This document shows positions 11,301-22,300 of a stretch of DNA of 58,903 nucleotides, piece by piece. How positions within the stretch are numbered: the stretch's first letter is position 1; each line of letters begins with the position of its first letter. The position numbers and the translations under genes are program-made. Under the pieces are notes generated by a model. That model was not told where the DNA came from and ran no database searches. It saw only the letters and a list, made by a program, of their open reading frames with translations. The stretch is from Flammula alnicola (taxonomy: Eukaryota > Basidiomycota > Agaricomycetes > Agaricales > Strophariaceae), in contig JADNRV010000297.1 in NCBI GenBank assembly GCA_015499995.1, positions 1 to 58,903 of the forward strand, written 5' to 3'.

Positions 11301-14300
11301 CGTCAAGCCGACAATTCAAGCTTCATATCGACGGAGAGTTGTTGTTTAGGCGTAATTGTGTGAACCTTATCATTGGGCCTACGTGAGCACTTTTTTTCTG
11401 AGAGAAGGCCTGTGGTTTCGTGTTTAATCTGCATGCAGTGGGTCGGGAAAGACGTCCATGCTGATGGCCCTACTTGGTGAGTCAGAGAACCCTCAGATCC
11501 ACGATCTTCGCTGATTTTTTATACAGGCGAGATGCATTACATACCTTCAAATCCTGATTCTTGGTTCAACCTTCCACGCAATGGTGGTGTGGCCTACGCT
11601 ACACAGGAGTCCTGGGTACAAAACGCTAGCATAAGGGATAACATTTTGTTTGGTGCACCGTATGATGAGGAACGGTATCGAAACGGTATTCTGTGATTCT
11701 AAAGAGACATCCAGACTGACTGACAATCTGCATATCAAGTGATCCGCCAGTGCGCGTTGGAGACTGACCTTGAGCTATTCGAAGCCGGGGACAAGACCGA
11801 AGTGGGCGAACGTGGCTTGATGCTTAGGTGCGGATAACTTGCCATTGATTTAGTCAACTCATAATTATGACACGACCCAGCGGTGGCCAAAAGGTAAACT
11901 TTAAACCATGTCGACAAGTTTGACACAAATCTCAGAGCTTTCGCAGGCACGAGTCACGCTTGCGAGGGCCATCTACTCACAGGCTAAAATAATTCTCCTT
12001 GACGATATCCTTGCCGCCCTGGATGTGCACACGTAAGCACCATACTCTTCTGCGTAAACTTTTGTCTGAAAATATTTGGTTCAAGTTCTATTTGGATTGT
12101 CAACAAATGTCTCCGCGGAGATCTTGTCAAGGGAAGGACGATACTACTCGTGGTAAGTCTTTTTGTTTTCTTTGATACTAATATACGAGTTGATGGGGTA
12201 TATTTGAGACCCACAATGTCGCTCTCGCTGCCCCAATAGCTGACTTTATAGTCTCCATCGGCCTTGACGGCGGCGTTCAAACTCAAGGAACCGATGTTCG
12301 CCTCGCTCTGGAACACGACCCAGTTCTCGCATCGGAAATAGAGCAGGGTGAAGAAATCACTGAGGTCCCAGAAGATATCCCTCGCCCACTTAAGAAGATA
12401 CCCGATGCCGATGCCGGAAAACTTGTTGATGCCGAGGAGACAGTTGAAGGTCGTGTTACTTGGAGATCCATGCAGCTGTTCCTGGATGCATTGGGAGGGG
12501 ACCACCCAGTTCTGTTCTTCACGTCTTGGATACTGATTGTCAGCACTTCACAATGGGTAGCCACCCTCCAGACATGGTTCCTTGGCTTTTGGGGATCTCA
12601 ATACGAGACGCATGTACCATCCGAAGTTCACCTTTCTTTGTGCGTTCCCAAACTTGTGCTACCGCTAAATAGCTAATGATCATTTTAATACAGCTATCTT
12701 ACTGTCCTTTGTTCAATCGTCATATTTCGCATTTTCATATCGTCCATAACGGACATCTACTACAATCTGCGTGTCTTGAAGACTACCAGATCTATCCACG
12801 TACAATTAATGGATTCCATATTTGGTACAACACTGCGGTGCGTCTCTGTACTTGGCTGTCTGATGATCGTGTTAAAGACATGCGACAGATGGCTGGATGA
12901 AACTCCAACCGCCCGTATTATCGCTCGATGCACTCAGGACATACGCTCCGTGGATGGTCCAATACCCCAGACCTTCAGTGAGGCCGTCCAGGAATCATTG
13001 ACTGTTTTAACGAAGCTGTGTGCAATCGTACTCTTTACCCCTATTTTCGTGCTTCCTGGGATCGTGGTTGCCATCTTGGGCGTGTTTATGGGAAACTTGT
13101 ATTTACGATCTCAACTATCAGTTAAACGAGAAATGAGGCACGTAGCTGACTCCCGTGTTCGGTATCAACCAGCCACTGAACGACATCTGCTTTTTTAGCA
13201 ATGCTCGTTCCCCATTGCTTGGTCATTTTAGCGCCGCAATTCATGGTCTTGGTGAGTTTCCTTTCCAAACCTCAGGTATCGTATTTCGCTCACGACACAA
13301 GTTTCCATCCGAGCTTATGGTGCCCAGGAAGCTTTCAAGGATGAATCTTTGAGGCGCATTGACCACTACTCGAGAGCAGCTCGGACATCCTGGAATCTGA
13401 ATAGATGGATCGGGCTGCGCATTGACTTTCTGGGAGCAGCCTTTACTGCCTTGCTTGCCTCTTATCTGGTTTATTTCCGATCCATTAGTGCAGCCAACTC
13501 GGGATTCTCGCTTATCCAGGCCTTGGGATTCTGCACGTATCTGTTCTATCTGATTCGAACCTTCAATGACCTTGAGGTAGAGGCAAATAGGCAAATCAGG
13601 CATTGTTTACTTTGCATAGACAGAATCTTACTGACATTTTCAGTTTGGAGCGCATTCGGGGATATATTGACATTGAACACGAACCGCAACCAACGCAATC
13701 TGGTAAACCACCCGCAGCTTGGCCCACAAGTGGTGACCTTCGAGTGGAAGACCTATCTGCGCAGTACTCACAGGTAAAGGAGAATCTTTATTTTCAATCT
13801 ATGACTGTGGCTCAAGGCATTCAAACAGTCAGGCCCTAGAGTTTTGCACGACCTCTCCTTCCATATCAAGTCCGGAGAGCGGATTGGTGTTGGTAAATAA
13901 TTATCTTCTCGTCCTACCTGAAAACCCAACTCATTGGGATTTCCGATTGTGTAGTTGGTCGGACTGGAAGTGGAAAGGTTGTTCTTCTCTTCTCTTCTCC
14001 CAATACTCTGAACATTAATCTGAAATCTAGAGTTCACTGACACTTGCTCTCCTGAGATGCATTCTCACCGACGGAACTGTATACTATGATGGCATCGCGA
14101 CTGATTCAATCAATCTAGATGCACTGAGATCCAGTATTACCATCATACCTCAAACGGTAAGTTCTTCTTTGAATTATGAGTAGTAACACTCATCGTCATC
14201 GTACCGCGCTAGCCCGAGCTTCTGAGTGGTAAGGACCGTCGCCTGTCCTTTATTAATGCGTACTGAGAGATTTTAGCCACACTTCGTCAAAATTTGGATC

Positions 14301-14998
14301 CCCTCGAGCAGAATGACGATGCAACATTGAACGATGCCCTTCGAGCTGCTGGATTGTTCTCGCTCCACCAGGATTCAGGACAGGCTCGCGTAACGCTTGA
14401 CACCAAGATTGCAGGCGGCGGCAGTAATTTCTCAGTCGGGGAAAGACAAATCATAGCGCTTGCTCGTGCAATTGTCCGTGGTAGTAAGCTCCTCATTCTC
14501 GACGAAGGTTCGCACATTTGTTAGATCAACTTGTACCCATGATTGATGCTGGGTTTACTTGCAGCGACTTCTGCAATTGGTACATTTCCACTTGTCCTAA
14601 TATGCCTATAATTCCTCCCAGCTAACTTGTCTTCGCCCAAGACTATGAGACGGACACTTTGATACAAGAAACTTTACGGCAACAAGTGGATTCGAACGTC
14701 ACTGTGATCACCGTCGCACATCGCCTCCAAACGATTATGGATACTGATAAAATTGTAAGTGGAAATTTGTCGTTATTGCAATACTTTTTTTTCATCGAGA
14801 AACTAGATGGTCCTAGATAAGGGTAGGATTGTAAGTATTTCTCTTTCTTATGCCCTCTTATAAAAGACTGAAAGATGGTCACAGGTCGAATTCGACAGTC
14901 CCATTTTGCTTCTTCAGAAAGAAAACGGCAGGTTCAAGGCCTTGGTTGAGGATAGTGCAGACAAGGCGGCACTTTATGCTGTTGCAGAAGGAGTCTGA
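8369..14998 (+). CDS. ABCC-type (MRP) ABC transporter, copy A, about 1551 aa
   Basis: Full ABC exporter of subfamily C: an N-terminal membrane region, then TMD1-NBD1-TMD2-NBD2. Such proteins export organic anions, conjugates or drugs at the vacuolar or plasma membrane; the substrate is unknown here. Exons: 8369-8400, 8450-8795, 8855-9115, 9181-9357, 9431-9494, 9560-9647, 9696-10147, 10209-10272, 10341-10437, 10499-10529, 10590-10722, 10835-10908, 10965-11054, 11109-11382, 11439-11476, 11527-11685, 11740-11827, 11881-11893, 11947-12032, 12086-12152, 12209-12639, 12694-12837, 12889-13137, 13199-13251, 13302-13590, 13644-13773, 13829-13892, 13955-13977, 14031-14156, 14213-14228, 14277-14507, 14565-14579, 14642-14754, 14807-14830, 14885-14998. 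The sum is one open frame. NBD1 has GPTGSGKTS, LSGGQ and LLDD (Asp instead of catalytic Glu); NBD2 has GRTGSGKSS, FSVGE and ILDEATSA. Two introns (13138, 13591) start with GC. The join 10722/10835 is the least certain. Confidence 0.93.
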
Positions 14999-15780
14999 AG
15001 GACAAGCACCATTGTGAACGTTAATAAGTAATGTTCTCTTCCAGAATAATAATTCATTCAGGGGGAATCCATTGTTCAGTCTGGACTCTTTCATGTACAT
15101 ACAGTAGTTGGCGTCAATTCTTTTCGAGTAGAAGTGGGCAGTCGCCGTCCAATTGGAACCGAGGTCCGTGGGAATGTGTCCGCCGCCCCGCCGCGTCGGT
15201 GGTAAGGCCTTGTCGACCAAGACCAAATCCAACCCGGACCTTGCATACTAGTACAACACAGCTCTCGCATCCCATGCACCTTCGAAAGGTATGCCCTTTT
15301 TCTGGCGTGCCGCGTTGTCCGCGCATTGATTGCCAACCCAGGGTTTAGTTGATATTCCGCCAAAAAAAACAATGCTATGATGGCCTTGCAGCCATGTGGT
15401 CATCCAGGACCTCATCCATTGACATCCAGCTGCAGTGATCACCAAACTTGAAGGGGGACCATGGTGGAGGTGCCGCGATCATAATGCAGTCTCCAACCGT
15501 CCCATAACGAATACGCTCTTCCACGTGCACTTGCAGTTAGCCCCCAATCGAAGCATGGGGAACTAATTTAACAATAGGAGTTTTCGACACATAACAGCGG
15601 CCTGTATCGCTTGAATTTATGGCCTGAAGGAAAAATTGCTTCGAACTTCCTAGAGCGTTCCGTCGGGCCGGGTGCTGATTCACTCGTCGTTCGCTGTATC
15701 TTGCTCTGGCGGAGCCAATTGATCAATTATCGCCTCGAACGCTGCCAAAGACAGCAAGGAAGAAGGTTCAGCTCCTCATT
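14999..15780 (-). other. Junction of the duplicated units with a protein-like remnant
   Basis: On the minus strand 15,445-15,100 reads like a protein in two neighbouring frames: WVGNQCADNAARQKKG, then after a stop or shift LVDKALPPTRRGGGHIP and SNWTATAHFYSKRIDANY. The switch of frame near 15,245 suggests a decayed gene or an unseen intron; I do not recognise the family. From 15,448 the sequence matches unit A (from about 6178), marking the left border of unit B. Confidence 0.4.
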
Positions 15781-18379
15781 CTAATTGAAAACTTTGATGA
15801 TCGCACCTGTGCACGCAACCCTTGTCTTGGATAGCCCGCTGACATGCATCGAGGCCGAGGTTTTGATAGCTTCCTCGTCCATTCGCTGTCGTTCCTTCGC
15901 TAATTTCTGAAGATAATTGACAATTGTTAGGACTCTCCTGTTCGGTGCCTTTGGTAAGCCCTCTTGGCTCCAGAGAAAACACACCACGAGATTATCTTGG
16001 GCTTCCTGAAGCTGCACCCATTTTTTACGAATTCTGTCCTCGCACCCAGCATACTCCGTCAAAAAAACAGTGTAGACCTCGTCGCTAAGGGGAGTTCTGC
16101 TCAGATTAAGCGCATATATCCACAGCATGTATGCGCTTACATAGCTTTCATTCCATCGCGAACTTCTTTCGCTGACGTTTCAAGCTGGACAAATTGAAGT
16201 CGTTGGTCAGTGAAACCGTTCAATAAAATGTGGGCGGAAGTGCATACATCGAGGTTGAGATATTTCTCTGAGACTTCTAGGAACTTCTTCTCCTTATGTG
16301 CCTTTTTCTTTTCTACTTTGGCTGCAAAATCGGAAAGGTAGGTGGTTTTTGAATGTCGATGAAAGTTCTGAGATGCACGCACCAGCCAAACATTTTTCCG
16401 AGTGTCGAGCTTCAGCACGCCACTGAAGAAGCAGAAATGCCAAAGGAAGGCGAATCGTCATCTCCTGCCTCTCAAGCTCCGCTGGCCGCCACCATTGCAT
16501 CAGATACCCTTCACAATTCCGCGGAAGATATCGCCGCAAACCCGATCGCATCAACTATGTATCGACGCGAACCGCTTAGGATGGGTGCCATTCTTCAGCT
16601 TGCGGGTGCTGGTCGTCAAACTCTTTGATATGGAGGTGCGGGTGGTGCTGCGGGTGTTACAGGAGGTGATGGTGATGGAGTAGGTGAAGAGGTGAAGAGG
16701 GATGAGAACGGGATGAAGGTTATGGATGAGGAGGGTGAGAGTGAAGCACTAGCAGTGGAGGTTGGCCCAAACTTTATCTCAATGAGTTGCCGCCAACTCT
16801 CCGCCAGACTATAGCTCGGACAGAACTGTTGGCTTCCTCTCATGAATTCACCCAATTCATTTGGTACGCCTTGAATTCTCCCTCTAACATTTCCGCGGCG
16901 AACTGATCCTTTCAATAGCTATACATCTTCAGTCCTTTACTGTGACGAGTATGGAATCGTTGCCGTCTAACTTATACTCAGGTCCCAAAAGGTTTTCCCA
17001 CTATTGGATGTGAGGACCGCACTCGATGATGTATGTAACAGTATGTTCTTCCGTAACACACTTGTCACCTTACGATCTCGTCAGTTTTTACATAACTGCC
17101 AACGTCACGGAAGCACATGTAGAAAGACCGACTCTTATTGACTCTCGCTCGATAATTCTTGAACTCGATGCTCTCGTATTCTCCTCAATAAATTACGGCT
17201 CACCCTAGTCTTCGTGGGTCGCCGGGTTGTATGTGGTAGTAAAAGACTCCTCTGGTGTTGGTTGGAAAGGCACATAGTCCGCTTTTTGCAACATATACAT
17301 CTCGGTAGAGGACGCGCATGTGGGGTGTTCCTTGAACGTTGACGGCACGCAGCCGAGCGTTGTGGTCCAGGCGGATGTGGATGCTGGGTGAGGTAGGGTG
17401 GACAAGAGGAAGCATGTGGGTGGGTGGTACGGGAACTGGGGTGCTGACAGATGCCAGCGCGATTATGAAAGTGCTGGCTGGTGTTATTTCTAACACTAGG
17501 CTGGCTATCGCAGCTCCAGCTCTAAAGCAAGTCAATGCTGCGGCCTCGAATTCCAGCGCGTTGTCTGTGACTAGACCTACTCCTTCAAATGGGGCATCTT
17601 CGATCAAGGAGTTGAACCAAGCTCACGAATATGACGGAACACGCGCTGCAGGAGTTCAAGAAGGAACATGACGTCAAGCTGGATAAGATCACGTTGGAGG
17701 GCGGTGGGACGATCGAGAAGATGGTCGAACGGTGGCCAACCGCAAAGCCAACAAAGAATGGGTGTCCGACCTCCGCGAAGCGGACGCCATCCTCGTCGCG
17801 ACACACTTGCAGGGTTCTGTGGTATCGACACACTTGCTGGACAGCTCATTCGGGATGGCCATATCGTTACCTCGCGGAACCAGCTCAAGGGGCGGAGCAT
17901 ACCTACATATGCCTAGCATGTCGTCTGGGATGCCTATGGGGACTGGGGCGGAGGTACTCCCTTGCGCTATCGGCTTGGGCGATCTCATCCTCTTATTCTG
18001 TGTGCTCTTTATACCGATGGCGATGTCGACCGGTAAGAATTCCTTACTATACTGTCAGATCTCTGCCGGATCACAGCTGACTTTCTCTTATCTTATCTCC
18101 ATCTTAGTTTGCCTGATTTGCTCTCCAAGCTCCTCATCCTACTTCTGTGTATCCTGAACTCCGGCATATCAGATTCTGGGCTTTTGGCCCAGCTCTGAGG
18201 AAGTATCGACTTTTTCGTGCGTTGTCTTTTATTATTATTTCTGCCTCTGTATTATGACTTGGTGTATTTGTGTCAGCAGTTTCATGGTACATGGACTCTA
18301 CGCATATTACAGGAAGGAATATGTTGACGGAAACGTACGCTCGTTGTTGCTCATCGCCTTCATTAGATTGCTGTGACAT
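15781..18379 (-). pseudogene. Broken copy of the small unknown gene (unit B)
   Basis: Same blocks as the gene at 6456-7286: start MSQQSNEGDEQQ at 18,379, the Lys-rich helical block near 16,250-16,400, then EYAGCEDRIRKKWVQ and NYLQKLAKERQRM down to 15,781. Two lesions are visible. A 1.8 kb segment separates the first exon (about 18,379-18,239) from the rest (16,403-15,781). Near the C-terminus the codon that is CGG in copy A is TAG in copy B, removing the last 20 or so residues. Either would probably spoil the product, so I call it a pseudogene created after the duplication. Confidence 0.7.
16404..18238. other. 1.8 kb insertion holding decayed coding fragments
   Basis: Present in unit B and absent from the corresponding site of unit A. 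It contains readable but broken protein pieces. On the plus strand around 16,430-16,640: DTLHNSAEDIAANP and REPLRMGAILQLAGAG, then an acidic Gly-rich run. On the minus strand 17,607-17,200: HIRLDHNARLRAVNVQG and GVFYYHIQPGDPRRLG. On the plus strand 17,640-17,900, in three alternating frames: EFKKEHDVKLDKITLEGGG, EADAILVATHLQGSVVS and LIRDGHIVTSRN. The ATHLQGS segment resembles the nucleophile-elbow region of alpha/beta-hydrolase-like fungal proteins. Mixed strands and frames point to a rearranged relic. I found no terminal repeats or clear target-site duplication. Confidence 0.45.
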
Positions 18380-18451
18380 GGGAAAATCGAGATCCTCCTC
18401 TGCGACCTCGACTTTCCGCTGCTTTTCTTCCTGGGGACGGCGGTTGGTCAA

Positions 18452-19361
18452 TATAAAAGTGGCTGATAGTTACATGTAGTCTGTGTATGTAACTTCAAAG
18501 GGGAGTTACAAGGCAAGGCCAGCCAAAACTTGATTCGGCACTCATATACTACTGTATTTGGCAGGACTCGGATGTGGCGCTATTTACCTGCGCCCTCAAA
18601 CGGGTTTTCTACCTACTAGTAGTATCGTTATTCCATCCCAGGAGTCGTCAGCGGCGGGAAAACTCTCAGTTCATCCAAATTGTGACCCCCATAGATTATT
18701 ATGGCATTGTACTTGTTCCGAGTTCGAAGATATACATACAGTTTATATTTTCTGGCCAAACCAACGAAAATGCTCGATAAATTTAAAGCCGAGCCGACTT
18801 CTTTGGATCTTTGGTAACTTTCAGAGTATTCGGAATCCGCTTTTACAAGGCTGTACAGAGACTTACGCTTCACCACAACTTCCCCATGTGGTTGTCAGGA
18901 TACACCCACGTGATCCACTTAGGGCCGGTGCAGTTATTATTAATAGCCAAAGTCACGTCCGTTGATCAACTCTTCACCTTGAGCAATAAGCACCACCGAA
19001 TAACTCTCCTCCGAGTCCAGGCTCTTCAAGGATCCATTAATCCATCATGCTTTACCGTTTCTGCCTAAATTGTATCGTCCTGATTTCCTCTCAAGGAAAA
19101 ACTTAGTTTTCTACAGTCCTGTTCGAGACGGCGTCCCGAGAGCCATGTGTTCTGTAAAGTCAAAAATAGCATAGGCTTGCTGCATCTTGAAGAATCCCAT
19201 GGTGACTGATATATCCATATATTTATACGTACGCTCGCTGACAAGTTGCTTTCAGACCGTCTTATCTTCTCACCGCCGGACTCCTTCTTGAATTACACTC
19301 CAAGTACAAGCACAGAAGCTGACCTGACTTTCAATCAACTTCTCCAGGTTCCGCGACTACC
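18452..19361 (+). promoter_or_regulatory. 5' region of the second ABCC gene
   Basis: No gene. 18,434-18,640 matches 7340-7520 of unit A and includes the empty site for the MITE. About 19,090-19,175 matches about 8095-8180. The remainder up to the start codon is not obviously shared, so the proximal promoters may have diverged. Confidence 0.4.
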
Positions 19362-22300
19362 ATGGATGTTACCAGCTGGGGATCTAGGTTATTAACAATG
19401 GCGTCTTCAGAGGCATGGGATAACTTGTATGTTTATGTTTCTAATTTATGCCAAGTAAGAAATCTAACTCTACAATCCAGAATAGTAAACGATTCTCTCT
19501 TTATTCCATTCGTTATTGCTGTCGTCCTCGTTACTGTCCACACCCTCCATGCATTGGTTGCATGCTTCAGGTATCTACGGAAAGGATCGAGCTTGAACAC
19601 TGCGCCCATCGATGAAGAAGATGCGCCCGCACGCTCTGTTACATTTCTGCAGTTAATACAGGCTCGAGCAAACGATCACGGTGGATGGACGGTATTCATG
19701 TACGCAGTGGCGCGTCTTGCCGGATGTCTGACTCTTTTGGTTCTTTCGTCGACAACTATAGTCCGTTGCCGCGATTGGCGCGAAAACAGCGCGAGTCCGC
19801 TGCGCCTATTCTTCACATGCCATGAATCACCCCTGGTCCTAACGTATGTACGTTGCGTCCTCCTTTCCTTGAGCTTCCTACGTGTTTATACGATTTTTTG
19901 GACAAAGTTATATTCTTCCATTTTGGCGATTACATCGTTGGCCATAACGAAATGGTCCACGCTTGCAACTAAGCACAATGTCCTCATCTTGCTCAGTACT
20001 TTCATGGTATACATATACCGTGATATTTGGCCTGTCGCCACGTATACGGAGGTGCCGAAAGATGGATCCCAAGGATATCTACTGTGGATTAAGATAACGA
20101 TCCTGTCCATAACTGCAGTGGTCATCCCTCTTTTCGTTCCTCGTCGCTACGTTCCAGTTGATCCAAAGGTATGTGTATTTAATGGTGTAGTACACATTAG
20201 TAACGTTGCACTCCTTAGGATCCTATGCCAGTACCCAATGATGAACAAACATGTTCCTTATTTTCTTTCTTGCTATACAGCTATCTAGACCCTGTCATCT
20301 TTCTGGGATATCGGGTCGAACATCTGGAAGTTAATCAATTACCTCCCCTCTCTGATACGGATTATTCGAAGAACCTTATTAAACGCGCATTTCCGGTAAG
20401 CCGTCATGTTTTTCTGTCATCTTCTGTGGTCTAATATCACCTAGCACTTGGATCCGTTTAAACGCTCAAAGCCGCGTCATCTATTCTTTGGATTAATGCG
20501 TGTTTTTCGTAAGTTATATGAATTATTATTTTGCTGATGCGATGATCATACTCGTCCTGCAGGTAAAGACTACTCGTTGATGGCCTTGGCCATTGTCGGG
20601 CAGGTTGTCATAGGATTCCTGTCTCCAATTGCCATTTATCATATTCTCAAGTAAGTTCTTTAACGGGTTTTATATTTCTCAATGAGAGACAACAATGCTT
20701 AATTTATCGCTGTCTGTAGCTACTTGGAAACGGGGGGTGTGGGTGACAATATCCGCCCATGGTTCTGGATTATTTGTTTGTTCATGGGCCCGCTCGCCAA
20801 TGGTGGATTCTTCCAGTATTATATCTTCGTTGCGACAAGGATGCTCACACATGCGGAGGCCCTCCTCACTGAACTCGTATTCGAGCACAGTCTCCGTATC
20901 CGTTTCGCGACAGAGAGTCCAACTGTGACAACCAGTCGAGAAGAGCAGGATAACACTACCGTGGTCGGAACCCCTGACACTTCATCTGTCGTCGAGAACT
21001 CCAGCGAAGAGGCTGAGAATGTGGACAATTCTCCTGCAGCATCCAGTGACTCTCAATCGACTACAACTGACGCTTCGACGAAAGGAAAAGCTAAAAACGA
21101 CTCGCCTCCACCAAACCCCGCGCCTGCCGCCATAGCAGTGGCGCCAGTCAAGAAGGAGACCAAAAACGAGGCCAACCTTGTGGGGAAAATCAACAATCTC
21201 GTGACTACAGACTTGGGCAATATTGTCGATGCCAGAGACTTCCTCCTTCTTAGTAAGTAAAGATGTCGTTCGACCTTTAATTTCATACTGAACTTCTGTA
21301 GTTTTGTCCGTTCCACTTCAAATTTGTTTATGTACCGCCTTCCTTTACCAAATGCTAGGATGGAGGTAAGTATTTTTAGGTGATTCTACGGACTACGACA
21401 TGCAGTGTCTCATGCATTTCACAAGTGCATTTGTTGGGCTCGCTTGCATGATCGCCCTTATGCCGGCACCAGGTTACGCAGCTAAACTGATCCAAGACGT
21501 TCAGAGAAAGAGAATGAAAATGGTATGTAAGCCCATTAATCAAGCGCGTATATGCCTCAAGTCAAGCATTCTTAGACTGATGCACGCATTCAAACTGTTA
21601 CGGAAGGTGAATTCTCATCACGAATATGGGCATATATTAAATTGTTAACGAGTCGTTGATCGCTCTAGTCGTCAATGTGCTACGAATGGTCAAACTATTT
21701 GGGTGGGAAGGAAGAATGTCTGAAAGAATTCAAGACACACGAAATGCCGAACTTTTGTCCATCTGGAAGCTCAAGGTTGGTACCTGTGGACTCTTTATTC
21801 CATCGGAAATGACTACCCGTGTCGCGAATTAGGTTCTGCAGTCCCTTACTGGGGTCGTTAAGTGCGTTGGACTCTGCAGCAATGCATATATATGCGACTT
21901 AATCAAAACTTTCTTTCAAGTTCTATCATCCCCACTATCAGCATGCTGGTCACCTATGCCACTTACACGGTCATCATGAAACAAGAATTAACTCGTACGT
22001 TCTCTGAATGCTATCCGATGATAGATTGAAATGTATTTGGTTGTATCTTATAGCCTCTGTAATCTTCTCCAGCCTGACAGTATTCGGTACTCTCCGAATG
22101 CAGCTATTCAGAATTTCTTGGCAAATTACTGCGAATACACAAGGTCTGTCCCTCAACCCTTTCATGTCCGCCTGACTTAATATTTCGCATCTCAGGCAAA
22201 GTCTCGCTGGACCGTGTTAACGATTTTTTGAAGAAAACCGAGCTGTTGGATTCATTCACAAATACAGAAGTTGAGGTGTTGATACCCGGTCCTCCCAGGT

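Larger units (their letters stand above)
6170..14998. repeat. Segmental duplication, unit A (small gene plus ABCC transporter)
   Basis: The left part (about 6170-7520 and 7754-8210) matches 15,448-16,403 plus 18,239-19,175 at obvious but imperfect identity. The right part holds an ABCC gene whose exon lengths match the one at 19,362-26,119. The two units are in direct orientation. Differences are spread throughout, so the duplication is not recent, unlike the transposon dimer at 30.9-42.4 kb. Confidence 0.85.
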
